A DNA stretch of 57,339 bases. Origin: Acidobacteriota bacterium. Lineage in GTDB: Bacteria; Acidobacteriota; Vicinamibacteria; Fen-336. Each line of letters starts with the position of its first letter. Position 1 is the stretch's first letter. The stretch lies in assembly GCA_011526565.1 (NCBI GenBank), contig WYBL01000115.1, positions 1-57,339 of the forward strand. The letters are read 5' to 3'. This document shows, in pieces, positions 35,139 to 43,901 of the stretch. A program made the translations under genes and the position numbers. The notes below the pieces were generated by a model, which worked only from the letters and a program-made list of their open reading frames with translations, made no database searches and was not told where the DNA came from.

Positions 35139-35513
35139 TCAGCGGCGTGCGCGCTTCGCGGGGGAGCGCCGGGCGGGCGCCTTGCGCCCGGCCGCGGCGC
35201 GGCCCTTCTTCTTCGGCGGCGCCGAGCCGCCGGTCGCCTGCAACAGCAGCGGCAGCGAGTCGTCGATCCCGCCCGGCTCGCGGCGGGCGAGCGCCACGGC
35301 CTGGCGCACCTGCTCGGTCCAGCGCTCGCGGGCCAGCCGCGACAGTGCCGCGGCCTCGGCGGCCGTCGGGGGCCTGCGGCGGCGCAGGAAGTGGCCGAGC
35401 AGGGCCTGGGTCTCGACGGCGTTGATGCCGGCCACCACCGCGATGGCGGCCTGCGACTCGAGGTCCTGGCGCAGCGCGCGCACCTCGGCGAGCAGGGCTT
35501 CCGGGTCGGACAT
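35139..35513 (-). CDS. Hypothetical small protein with basic C-terminal tail
   Basis: A 124-aa protein not recognised. Residues 1-75 predict helices with a hydrophobic Ala-rich centre (SQAAIAVVAGINAVETQALL), while the last 30 residues are Lys/Arg/Ala-rich (KKKGRAAAGRKAPARRSPAK), like histone-H1-type tails. It starts 6 bases after the HD-GYP stop, so it is probably translated with it, and PilT follows about 80 bases further. No catalytic motif, signal peptide or membrane segment is seen. Confidence 0.6.
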   Translation of the reverse strand: MSDPEALLAEVRALRQDLESQAAIAVVAGINAVETQALLGHFLRRRRPPTAAEAAALSRLARERWTEQVRQAVALARREPGGIDDSLPLLLQATGGSAPPKKKGRAAAGRKAPARRSPAKRARR

Positions 35514-35519
35514 GGTTCT

Positions 35520-37484
35520 CTAGCGCGCCTCCCCGCGCTGCGGCAGCGTGCGCTCGAACAGCTTCGAGTCCACGAACACCGCGAGCAGCGCGCGGTCCAG
35601 CTTCCCGTGCGCCGCCTCGTCGTGCAGGATGTCGAGCGCCTTCGGCACCGGCACCGCCTTCTTGTAGGGGCGGTCCCAGGCGACCAGCGCGTCGTAGATG
35701 TCGGAGATCGTCATCATCCGCGACTGCAGCGGGATGTCCTCCGCCTTCAGCCGCCGCGGGTAGCCGGTACCGTCCAGCTTCTCGTGGTGCGCGAAGGCGA
35801 TCTCCGGCACGCGCGCGAACTCGCCCGTCCACGGAATGGTGGCCAGGAAGTTGAAGGTGTGGGTGACGTGCGACTCGATCTCGCGCCGCTCCTTCTCCGA
35901 CAGGCTGCCGCGGCGGATGGAGAGCGCTTCCACCTCGTTGCCGGAGAGATAGGGCTGGGGCTGGCCGTCGAGGTCGAGGTAGGTGCGTTCGGCGAAGCTC
36001 AGCAGCGCGCGGAACGAGTCGTCCTCCAGCACCGTCGGTTCGTTGGCGCGCAGGATCACGTCGATCACCCGGGTCAGCTCGTCCTGGTGGCGCTGGTGCT
36101 CGTCGTCGAGGTGCTCGAGCAGCTCGCGCGAGGCGGTGCCGGCGAGGGCGCGCTCCAGCTTGTCGCGCAGGTGCTCGGCCTCCAGCGTGCGCTTGATGTA
36201 GGCGAAGCGCTGGCGGACCAGCAGCGACTCGCCGACGTAGAGCTTCTTGCCCTTGATCAGCACCTTCTCGCGGACGCCGACCTTGCCGAAGTCGTGGAGC
36301 AGGCTCGCGTAGTGGATCTCCTGGAGCTGGTCGCGGGTGAAGCGCACGTCGCGCCAGGCCGCCTCGTCGCTCTGGTCGACCAGCTCGGCGAGGCCGGTGG
36401 TCAGCGTCGCCACCCGCTGCGAGTGGCCCGAGGTGGTCGGGTCGCGCTGCTCGATCGCGGTCACCGAAGCGCGCACGAAGGAGTCGAAGAGCTGGCGGAT
36501 GCTGGCGATCAGCCGGGTGTTCTCGAGCGCCACCGCGGCCTGGCTGGCCAGCGAGGTGACCAGCTCGATGTCGGTCGAGGTGAACGGGATCACCATCTCC
36601 TCGACCAGCGAGGCGGGCCACAGCACGAGCCCGGCGTCGCGCTTCTTGTTGATGAGCTGGACGCAGCCGATCACCCGGTTGCGGTGGTCGCGCATCGGCA
36701 CCACCAGCATCGACTTGGTGCGGTAGCCCGATTTCTCGTCGAACGCGCGGCTGACCTGGAACGGCGAGCCCGCCGGCAGGTTGTAGGCGTCGGAGACGTT
36801 GACACCCTGGCCGGAGAGCGCCGCGTAGCCCGCGATCGAGCGCTCGTCGAGCGGCATCGTGAACTCCTCGAACGGCACCACCACCGAGTCGTTCTGGGCC
36901 AGCTTGAAGCGCAGCCGGTCGTCGGCTGCGGTCTTCTCGTCGCCGCGCTCGACGAGGTAGAGCGAGCCGGCGTCGGCGGCGGTGATCTCGCGCGACTTCC
37001 GCAGGATCAGCTCCAGCAGCTTCTGGATGTCGCGCTCGGCCGACAGCGCGACGCCGATCTCGTTCAGCTCGTGCAGCTCCTGGCTCTTGCGGGCCAGCGC
37101 CTGGTCGAGCTGCTGCACGGCGCGCCGCTCGTGGATCTGGTCGAGCGTGCGGTCGAGCCGGTGGCGCAGGCGCGCGGCGCCGACCGGGCGCGGGAGCACG
37201 TCGTCGACGAAGTTGAGCCGCGCCAGCAGCGCGTCGGCGTCTTCGGTCTTCTCGGCCACCGCCAGGAACAGGGCCCGGGCCCGGCCGCCCGTCACCAGCC
37301 AGCTCTGCACGGCGTCGCGCTCGGCGTCGATCAGGGCGGCGTCGGCGAGCACCAGGGTGCTGCCCAGCGGGTCGATTCCGGCCAGCACGTCGGCGAAGCG
37401 CGACGCCTCGCGCAGCGCCAGCGAGGCGGCCACGTCGGGGGCGACGAGGTCGCGGGCGCGACCCCAGATCAGCACGTTCACCAT
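35520..37484 (-). CDS. GAF and HD-GYP domain cyclic-di-GMP phosphodiesterase-type protein
   Basis: A 654-aa protein. Residues 1-110 resemble a degenerate receiver-like domain (VNVLIWGRARDL..), followed by a coiled linker and a GAF sensor domain at about 130-300 (LLELILRKSREITAADAGSLYL; VVPMRDHRNRVIGCVQLINK). The HD-GYP domain occupies about 325-640: HYASLLHDFGKVG supplies the HD metal pair near 396 and HHEKLDGTGYP the GYP motif near 568, with an unusually long insert between. All key motifs are intact, so c-di-GMP hydrolysis is likely. Start ATG at 37484. It heads the cluster that includes PilT. Confidence 0.88.
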   Translation of the reverse strand: MVNVLIWGRARDLVAPDVAASLALREASRFADVLAGIDPLGSTLVLADAALIDAERDAVQSWLVTGGRARALFLAVAEKTEDADALLARLNFVDDVLPRPVGAARLRHRLDRTLDQIHERRAVQQLDQALARKSQELHELNEIGVALSAERDIQKLLELILRKSREITAADAGSLYLVERGDEKTAADDRLRFKLAQNDSVVVPFEEFTMPLDERSIAGYAALSGQGVNVSDAYNLPAGSPFQVSRAFDEKSGYRTKSMLVVPMRDHRNRVIGCVQLINKKRDAGLVLWPASLVEEMVIPFTSTDIELVTSLASQAAVALENTRLIASIRQLFDSFVRASVTAIEQRDPTTSGHSQRVATLTTGLAELVDQSDEAAWRDVRFTRDQLQEIHYASLLHDFGKVGVREKVLIKGKKLYVGESLLVRQRFAYIKRTLEAEHLRDKLERALAGTASRELLEHLDDEHQRHQDELTRVIDVILRANEPTVLEDDSFRALLSFAERTYLDLDGQPQPYLSGNEVEALSIRRGSLSEKERREIESHVTHTFNFLATIPWTGEFARVPEIAFAHHEKLDGTGYPRRLKAEDIPLQSRMMTISDIYDALVAWDRPYKKAVPVPKALDILHDEAAHGKLDRALLAVFVDSKLFERTLPQRGEAR

Positions 37485-37547
37485 CGGTCGGAGCCCTCGT
37501 CCGAGAGCCTAGCAGACCGGCCGCGAACTCCGTAGCCCGCGGACGCT

Positions 37548-38222
37548 TCAGCGCGCCGCGAGACGCAGTGCCGCGGGCAGCCCGGCCACCGACGGCAGCC
37601 GCAGGTCGGGCGGGGCCTGGGCGAAGCCGGCGCTGCCGAAGCCGCAGTCGACGCCGACGACGAACGCGCCGGCCGCGCGCCCGGTGGCCACGTCGATCGC
37701 CGAGTCGCCGCACAGCACCGTCTCCGCGGGCGCGGCCCCGCACTCCGCCATCAGGGCGCGCAGGCCGCCGGGGTCGGGCTTGCGCGGGGCGTCGCCGCCG
37801 CCCACGATGCGCGCGAAGCGGTCGGCCGCCCCGAGGCCGGCGAGCAGGTCGCGCGAGAGGTCGCCCGGCTTGTTGGTCAGCACCGCCAGCGGGAGCGGCC
37901 GCAGCGCGTCGAGCGCGTCGAGCACGCCGGGGTAGAAGCGGGTCGAGTCGAGCAGGCACCCGCGGTAGGCCTCGAGGAAGACGGGCAGCGCGGGATCGAC
38001 GTCGGCCGCGACCCCGGCGGCCTCCAGCGAGCGGCCGACCAGCGCCCGGGCGCCGTCGCCGACGAACGAGCGCACCTGCGGGTGGGACAGCGGCGCCGCG
38101 CCGGGGGCGAGCGCCGCCAGCATCCGGTTGATCGCCGTGCACAGGTCCTGCGACGAGTCGACGAGCGTCCCGTCGAGGTCGAACACGACGAGCCGCAGGC
38201 GCGCGGGCAGCGGGGCGGGCAC
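37548..38222 (-). CDS. gph: HAD hydrolase, phosphoglycolate phosphatase-like
   Basis: A 224-aa phosphatase of the HAD superfamily. Motif I is VVFDLDGTLVDSS (residues 12-24), motif II lies in LAVLTNKPGDLS, the motif III Lys in APRKPDPGGL, and motif IV in VLCGDSAIDVATG. This order and the cap domain between motifs I and II match phosphoglycolate phosphatase, which removes 2-phosphoglycolate formed during DNA repair. Other sugar-phosphate substrates are possible. GTG start, 7 bases after the stop of the sulfatase-like gene. Confidence 0.85.
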   Translation of the reverse strand: MPAPLPARLRLVVFDLDGTLVDSSQDLCTAINRMLAALAPGAAPLSHPQVRSFVGDGARALVGRSLEAAGVAADVDPALPVFLEAYRGCLLDSTRFYPGVLDALDALRPLPLAVLTNKPGDLSRDLLAGLGAADRFARIVGGGDAPRKPDPGGLRALMAECGAAPAETVLCGDSAIDVATGRAAGAFVVGVDCGFGSAGFAQAPPDLRLPSVAGLPAALRLAAR

Positions 38223-38229
38223 GCAGCGG

Positions 38230-40440
38230 CTACTGGACGTAACCGAGCGCCTTGAGGCGCTCCAGCGTCTCGTCGTCGAAGCTCATGAAGCTCTTGCCCG
38301 GCGCCATCACCAGCCAGACGTGGATGCCGACCCGGTTCGCCGGCGGCGGCCCGAAGATGTGCTCGACGCCGCGGTCGTGCTCGGACTCGATCTCCGGCAG
38401 CCGCACCGGCACCGCATCGGGGTGGATCGCCTCCTGGGCGATCCACACGTCCTGCGGCCGCAGCGGCCGGCCGTTGCGGGTTCCTTCGAGGCGCACCGGA
38501 GCGCCCTGGGGCCGCACGCTGAAGACCACCTCGCGCGGCTGGCCGGGCCGCGGCCGCACCTTCAGCACCAGCTTGCGCCCGTTGCCCTCCAGGCCGTGGC
38601 TCTCGGCGGTGCCGAAGTGAAGGGCCTCGACGCCCTCGATCCAGCCGCCGGTCGCGAGTCGCAGCTCGTAGCTGTCGTTCCCCACGAAGCGCAGCGTGTG
38701 CCGGAACGGGTTCGGCACCATCGCCGCTTCGACGCCTGCCTTCAGGGTGCGCACCCGCTCCTTCGCCTGCTCCAGCCGGCTCTCCATCTCGCGCGGGTCC
38801 TGGACCAGGTCGAAGTAGAGCTCGTCCTCCATCGGGCTGAAGCGGCGCACGTACTTGTCCTTGCCCGTGCGCATGCCGTGGGCGACGAAGCCGCGGTGGC
38901 TGATCTCGGCCACCGCCGGCGGCTCGGGCGCGCCTCCGGCCATCACCTTCTGCAGCGGATGGCCGTGGATCACCGGCGGCTCGGGCACCGGCAGTCCCAG
39001 CTCCTTCAGGATCGTCGGCAGCAGGTCGACGCCCTGCACCTGCTGCTTGACGCGCGTGCCCGCGTCGCGCTGCTTCGGGAACTTGACGATCAGCGGCACC
39101 CGGATCAGCTCGTCGAACACGGTGCGGCCGTGCAGGAAGCCGCCGTGGTCCAGGAACTCCTCGCCGTGGTCGGAGGTGAACACGATCAGCGCCTTGTCGT
39201 ACAGCCCGCGCTCCTTCAGCTCGCGGACGAAGCGGCCGAACTCCCGGTCGCCGTAGGCGACCGAGCCGTCGTACTGGGCCTTCAGGCGCTCCAGGTCCTC
39301 CGGCTCGCGGTAGTCGGTGCGGGGGTCGATCGCCGGGTAGTCCTCGCGCGGGTGGGGCGGGAACATGCGGTCGAACGGCGGCGGCGGCTCGTAGGGGACG
39401 TGGGGGTCCATGGTGTGGACGTAGACGAAGTTGGGCAGCCCCGGCCGCGAGTCCAGCCACTGCAGGGCGGTGTCCACGACCTTCTCGGCGAACACCAGCT
39501 TCGAGGGCCGCCCTCCTTCGCCGTGCAGCCCGGCCCAGAAGTCGAAGCCCTGCTCGAAGTGGGTGCCAGCCGAGTAGATCACCGAGTTGGCCACCGCCCC
39601 GCCCGTCGCGAAGCCTTTCGTCTTGAGCATCTCGGCCAGCGTGACGAGGCCGGGGTCGAGGCTGTCGCGGAGCTGCACCGTGCGATGACGGCCCGGGAGC
39701 TGCGACGTGAAGATCGAGGCGATCGAGGGCTTGGTCCACGAGGCGTGGACGATCGGCTGCTCGAACACCACCGCGTCCTTCGCGAACTTCTGCAGCTCGG
39801 GCGTGGTGTCGCGCTTGTAGCCGTAGGGCGTCGTGTGGTCGGCGCGCAGGGTGTCGACCAGGTAGACGATGACCAGCGGCGCCTCCTCGCGCCGCTCGTC
39901 GACGACCAGCGCGGGCGCGCCCCAGAAGGCACGGCGCAGCGCCTCGCCCTTCTCGAAGCCGCGGGTCTCGAAGGTCAGCTCGACGGCCTTGCCGGCGAAC
40001 TCGGCGAGCGGTGCCTGGGCCTCCACCCACAGCCGGTGCTCGGGCCGGGTCAGCGGCTCCAGGAGCTGCTGGAAGACCACCTTCTCCTTCTTGCCGCTGC
40101 GGGCGCGGATCACGAACTCGACGCCGGCCTCGCGCTGGTGCTCGGGGGCGATGCCGATCGCGAACGCGAGCCGGGCCCGCTCCGGCACGTCCATCACGAA
40201 GCGCAGCCGCGACGGCGGCGAAGCGGGCAGCGTCTGGCGCACGACGTCGTTGAGGCGCAGCGGCCAGCCGGTCTGGCCCTTCACCCACTCGAGGTTGCGG
40301 CCGACGACGTCGGCGTCGACGAGCGCCTTCGAGGCGCCGGCGACGAGGTCGGCGGGCTGGCCCGGCTTGGCGCAGCCGGAAAGCAGGGCGGCACAGGACA
40401 GCGCGGCGAGAGTCGCCGCGGCACGGCGGATCGGGAACAA
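38230..40440 (-). CDS. Sulfatase-superfamily lipoprotein with non-canonical active site
   Basis: About 736 aa, secreted. The start is taken as TTG at 40440, with GGAGG 8 bases upstream; it gives a clean lipoprotein signal (LFPIRRAAATLAALSCAALL then SGC). GTG at 40464 is an alternative with a longer tail. Residues 30-180 are a divergent beta domain; the alkaline-phosphatase-superfamily fold follows with VIVYLVDTLRADHTTPYGY, SWTKPSIASIFTSQLP, FVYVHTMDPHVPY, VFTSDHGEEFLDHGGF. The nucleophile position expected as Cys/Ser reads Thr (TKPS) and so cannot be matured to formylglycine. This suggests a phosphotransferase or phosphodiesterase-like enzyme rather than a sulfatase. Confidence 0.82.
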   Translation of the reverse strand: MFPIRRAAATLAALSCAALLSGCAKPGQPADLVAGASKALVDADVVGRNLEWVKGQTGWPLRLNDVVRQTLPASPPSRLRFVMDVPERARLAFAIGIAPEHQREAGVEFVIRARSGKKEKVVFQQLLEPLTRPEHRLWVEAQAPLAEFAGKAVELTFETRGFEKGEALRRAFWGAPALVVDERREEAPLVIVYLVDTLRADHTTPYGYKRDTTPELQKFAKDAVVFEQPIVHASWTKPSIASIFTSQLPGRHRTVQLRDSLDPGLVTLAEMLKTKGFATGGAVANSVIYSAGTHFEQGFDFWAGLHGEGGRPSKLVFAEKVVDTALQWLDSRPGLPNFVYVHTMDPHVPYEPPPPFDRMFPPHPREDYPAIDPRTDYREPEDLERLKAQYDGSVAYGDREFGRFVRELKERGLYDKALIVFTSDHGEEFLDHGGFLHGRTVFDELIRVPLIVKFPKQRDAGTRVKQQVQGVDLLPTILKELGLPVPEPPVIHGHPLQKVMAGGAPEPPAVAEISHRGFVAHGMRTGKDKYVRRFSPMEDELYFDLVQDPREMESRLEQAKERVRTLKAGVEAAMVPNPFRHTLRFVGNDSYELRLATGGWIEGVEALHFGTAESHGLEGNGRKLVLKVRPRPGQPREVVFSVRPQGAPVRLEGTRNGRPLRPQDVWIAQEAIHPDAVPVRLPEIESEHDRGVEHIFGPPPANRVGIHVWLVMAPGKSFMSFDDETLERLKALGYVQ

Positions 40441-40538
40441 CGAGGAGGCCTCCAGCAAGAACACGACCTTCTTAACACGCGCGGCCGGAACGGCCCAAAA
40501 GAGGGTGGGCGCGAGGCGACGTGATATTTTCGCCCGCG

Positions 40539-41882
40539 ATGTCCCCGTCGCTGAAACGCCGGCTGCTCGGAGTCACGCTGCTGGCGCTGGCGGTGCGCGC
40601 CGCCTTCCTGCTGCTCGAGCCCCACACCCGGCCGATCGCCGACGAGCGGACCTGGGTCAACTGGGCGACGACCAACCTGCTCTCCGACAAGGTGCGCCTC
40701 AACCCGCTGCGCACCAACATGATCTTTTACCCGCCGCTCTACCCCTACTTCATCGCGATTCCCTACATGGTGTGGAACACGATCGAGGCGGTGAAGTGGT
40801 TCCAGGTCGTGGTCTCCGCGCTGACCGTGCCGGCGATCGGGGCGGTCGCCTGGCGCGCCTTCGGCGATCGCGCGGCGCTCGCGGCGGCGCTCGTCGCGGC
40901 GCTCTATCCCGAGCTCGTCTGGTTCTCGGTCCACTTCTGGTCCGAGCCGCTGTTCATGTTCTTCCTGTGGTGGGCGCTGGAGCGCCTGCTCGCGGCGGAC
41001 GCCGATCTGCGCCTGAAGCCCGCGATCGCGGCCGGCCTGCTGTGGGGGCTCGCGATCCTGACCCGCGAGACGGTCCTCTACTTCACGCCGCTGGCGGCGC
41101 TGTGGCTCTGGTGGCGCCGGCCCGGCGGTCTCGCCCGCGGCGCCGCCTTCGCGCTGTGCACGGTGCTGGTCGTGGCCCCGTGGACGTGGCGCAACTGGCA
41201 CCAGTTCCAGGCCTTCGTCCCGGTGTCCACGGCCGGCGGGCTCAACCTCTACCAGGGCAACGCGCCGCTGACGCGCCAGGAAGTCTACGATCGCTACGAC
41301 GCGATCGGCGGCCGCGTCGAGCAGTACAAGTGGGCGCGCGAGCAGGGCGTCCGCGCGATCCTCGACCGCCAGCCGTGGTGGTTGTTCGAAAAGCTGCGCG
41401 ACGAGATGCCGAAGTTCTGGGAGGCCGACTCGCTGGCGCTGATCCACATCAAGCGCGGCGCCTACGGCCCCGTCGAGCCGTGGAAGGCGCAACTCGCCTG
41501 GGCGGTCGTGATCCTCCCGTTCCTCGCAGTGATGGCGTTCTTCGTGCGCGGTCTCGCCGCGCTGCCGCTGCGGCGGCTCCCCGTGTTCCTCGTCTTCTTC
41601 CTCTGCTTCTACAACGGGCTGCACGTGGCGACCCACGGCTTCGCGCGCTACCGGCTGCCGGTGCTGCCGGTGGTGCTGATCGTCGCGGCGTGGGCGTTCG
41701 CGACGTGGCGGGCGGGGGAGGAAGAACCGCTCGGGCCCGCGCGCCGCCGGCTGCGGCTGGCGCTGGCCCTGGTCGCCGCGATCACGCTGTGGCCGAGCCT
41801 GAAGATGAACGCCGAGCATCCCGCCTTCGGCCTCACCGACACGTGGGGCGCGCCGCAGGAGACGGAGTCGCAGACGCCGTGA
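40539..41882 (+). CDS. Polytopic glycosyltransferase, GT39/GT83 (ArnT/PMT-like)
   Basis: A 447-aa membrane protein with about 10-12 hydrophobic segments. The first loop has the acidic ADERTWVNW pattern of the GT-C superfamily and the motif IFYPPLYPYFIA, typical of lipid-linked-sugar-using transferases. A periplasmic loop ends with GNAPLTRQEVYDRYDAIGG. Donor and acceptor cannot be predicted. ATG at 40539 is preferred to GTG at 40521, which would add 6 residues over the likely promoter (ATATTTT). It is divergent from the sulfatase-like gene and overlaps the next gene by 4 bases (GTGA). Confidence 0.8.
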   Translation: MSPSLKRRLLGVTLLALAVRAAFLLLEPHTRPIADERTWVNWATTNLLSDKVRLNPLRTNMIFYPPLYPYFIAIPYMVWNTIEAVKWFQVVVSALTVPAIGAVAWRAFGDRAALAAALVAALYPELVWFSVHFWSEPLFMFFLWWALERLLAADADLRLKPAIAAGLLWGLAILTRETVLYFTPLAALWLWWRRPGGLARGAAFALCTVLVVAPWTWRNWHQFQAFVPVSTAGGLNLYQGNAPLTRQEVYDRYDAIGGRVEQYKWAREQGVRAILDRQPWWLFEKLRDEMPKFWEADSLALIHIKRGAYGPVEPWKAQLAWAVVILPFLAVMAFFVRGLAALPLRRLPVFLVFFLCFYNGLHVATHGFARYRLPVLPVVLIVAAWAFATWRAGEEEPLGPARRRLRLALALVAAITLWPSLKMNAEHPAFGLTDTWGAPQETESQTP

Positions 41883-43894
41883 GCGGCGGCCGCGCGCTCG
41901 CCGCGGCGGTCGCGCTCGGCGCGCTCGTGCGCGCGCCGTTCTGGGTCGAGGCGCTGCGCACCCCCGCCGACGGAGACCTGGCGGTGATCGGCGCGATGTC
42001 GCGCGAGCCGTTCGCCTCGCTCACGATGTGGGGCCAGCCCTACGGCGCGCCGCTCGACGCCTGGCTGGTGCGGCTGTGCACGGCCCTCTTCGGCGAGTCG
42101 CTGCTCGCGCTGCGGCTGCCCGGCTTCCTGCTGGGCCTGCTGCTGATCCCGCTGGCCTGGGGGTTGGCGCGGCGCATCGCGCCCGCGGCCGCCCTGCCGG
42201 CGGCCCTGCTCGCCGCGCTGGCGCCGCCGTACCTGCTGCTGATGGGGTCCAGTCCGCCGCCCTTCTACGCGCTGGCTCTCGCGCTGGGCGGCACCACGCT
42301 CCTGCTCGCCCTCGACGCCGGGGAGCGTCTCGAGGCCGGCGCCGTGGCCGGGACGTGGCTGTTCGCGTTCGGCCTGTGCGCGGGGCTCGGGCTGTGGAAC
42401 CACCTGATGTCCGGGTCGGTGGTCGCGGGGGCGGCGTGGCGGCTGCGGCGGCACGCGCGGGCGCTGCTGCCCGCCCTGCTCGGCCTCGCGCTCGGCGCGT
42501 CTCCCCTGGTGTGGCGATTCGCCTCCGACCCCGCCGCGGGGCGGCCGCTGGCCCTCGCCAGCCGCGACCAGGGCCCGCTGACGAACGCGGCGGAGACGCT
42601 GCCGCGGATGCACCAGCCGCTGCTCGGCCTGTTCGGAGCCCACGCGCCGCTGGTCGCGGACGAGCCCGAGCCCGTCACGAGGCCGCCTGCGCCTGTCGCG
42701 GCGCTGCTCGCCCTCGGCTGGCTCGCGGCGCTGGCCGCCGGCCTGCGCGCGACGGGGGGCGGCGAAGCGGCCCGCGCGCTCGCTGTCGCGGCCGCGCTCG
42801 CCCTGCTCGCGTTCCCCTTCCCGCAGCGCTCGGGGCCCCACACGATCCGCTTCCTGCTGCCGTTGTTCCTGCCCGTCCTCGCGCTCGCGGCAGCCGGGCT
42901 CGCGCGCGCTGTTCCGCGCCGGGCCACCGCGCTCGCCGCAGCTCTCGGCCTGCTGCAGCTGCCCGGTGCCGTGGCGCTCGCGCAGGCCTGGCGCGGCGCG
43001 GATCGGGCGGCGCCGCCGTTCCTGCTGGCCGACCTCGGCCCGGCCCTGAGCTTCCTCGACACCCGCGGGGTCCACCAGACCTATGCATCGTACGGCCCCG
43101 CCTGGCGGCTGACCTGGGAGAGCCGCGGGCGCGTCACCGCTTCGCAGCCGTGGAACGAGCGCTTCCGCCACTACCCGCTGCCGCTACTGGACGAAGTGAC
43201 GTGGAGCAAGGACGTGGCCTGGGTGCTGACGCCGACGATTCCGACCGACCTGCCGTCCCCGCGCGAGTTCGAGGACGCGCTCGGGCAGATCGGCGGCGGT
43301 TGTCGGCGCCAGGACCTGGGCGCGGCCGTCGTCTACTTCGCGTGCACGCCGCCGTTCGGCCCGCGCGTCGAGCCGTGGCCGCGGGGGCCGCTCGGCGACG
43401 GCGAACTCGCCGCGGCCGTCGCCCGCGAGGGAGACGAGCCGCTGACCCTGGAGCTGCCCTCGACGCGCGCCCTCGACGCGCTGACGCTGCTCGGCCCGCC
43501 GAGCGGTCCCGCGCTGCCGCGCGGCTACGACCTGCGGGTCAGCGCGGACGGCACGACCTGGGAGCGCGTCGTGCGCCGCCGCCGCGGCGAAGAGCGCCGC
43601 GACCTCGCCTGGAGCAACGGCTTCCCCCGCTACGCGACCGACGACGTGGAGCGCGCGGTCGCCCTCGGCGGCCGCGAGGTCCGCTACCTCCGCCTGGAAC
43701 CGCAGCAGGGCACCGGGGCCTGGGCGCTGGCCGAGGTGCTGCTCCACCCCGCGACTCCGGAATCGCAGCGCGACCCGTGGACGGAGTGGCTGCCGACGTC
43801 GCGCGACGCGGCAGCCCGGACATCGGCGCTGGCCGCCAACCCCCGCCCCGACCGCGCCGACTACTGGTCCCGCCTGCTCCTGTCCCGCCGCTGA
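41879..43894 (+). CDS. Polytopic membrane protein, GT-C-like, with C-terminal discoidin-like domain
   Basis: A 671-aa protein. Residues 1-380 form about ten membrane segments and a short acidic first loop (LRTPADGDLAVIGAMSREPF), resembling GT-C glycosyltransferases. From about residue 400 it is soluble: a region with WVLTPTIPTDLPSPREFEDA and then a beta-sandwich (LTLELPSTRALDALTLLGPP..GYDLRVSADGTTWERVV..VRYLRLEPQ) like F5/8-type C domains that bind sugars. GTG start overlaps the upstream stop, so the two transferase-type proteins are translationally coupled. It ends 8 bases before the convergent GT4 gene. Confidence 0.72.
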   Translation: MSGGRALAAAVALGALVRAPFWVEALRTPADGDLAVIGAMSREPFASLTMWGQPYGAPLDAWLVRLCTALFGESLLALRLPGFLLGLLLIPLAWGLARRIAPAAALPAALLAALAPPYLLLMGSSPPPFYALALALGGTTLLLALDAGERLEAGAVAGTWLFAFGLCAGLGLWNHLMSGSVVAGAAWRLRRHARALLPALLGLALGASPLVWRFASDPAAGRPLALASRDQGPLTNAAETLPRMHQPLLGLFGAHAPLVADEPEPVTRPPAPVAALLALGWLAALAAGLRATGGGEAARALAVAAALALLAFPFPQRSGPHTIRFLLPLFLPVLALAAAGLARAVPRRATALAAALGLLQLPGAVALAQAWRGADRAAPPFLLADLGPALSFLDTRGVHQTYASYGPAWRLTWESRGRVTASQPWNERFRHYPLPLLDEVTWSKDVAWVLTPTIPTDLPSPREFEDALGQIGGGCRRQDLGAAVVYFACTPPFGPRVEPWPRGPLGDGELAAAVAREGDEPLTLELPSTRALDALTLLGPPSGPALPRGYDLRVSADGTTWERVVRRRRGEERRDLAWSNGFPRYATDDVERAVALGGREVRYLRLEPQQGTGAWALAEVLLHPATPESQRDPWTEWLPTSRDAAARTSALAANPRPDRADYWSRLLLSRR

Positions 43895-43901
43895 TCGGGG
43901 C

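Noticed and set aside
33570..37535. A 1321-codon open frame on the plus strand
   Set aside because: It is antisense to PilT and the HD-GYP gene and has no domain pattern; same high-GC shadow effect.
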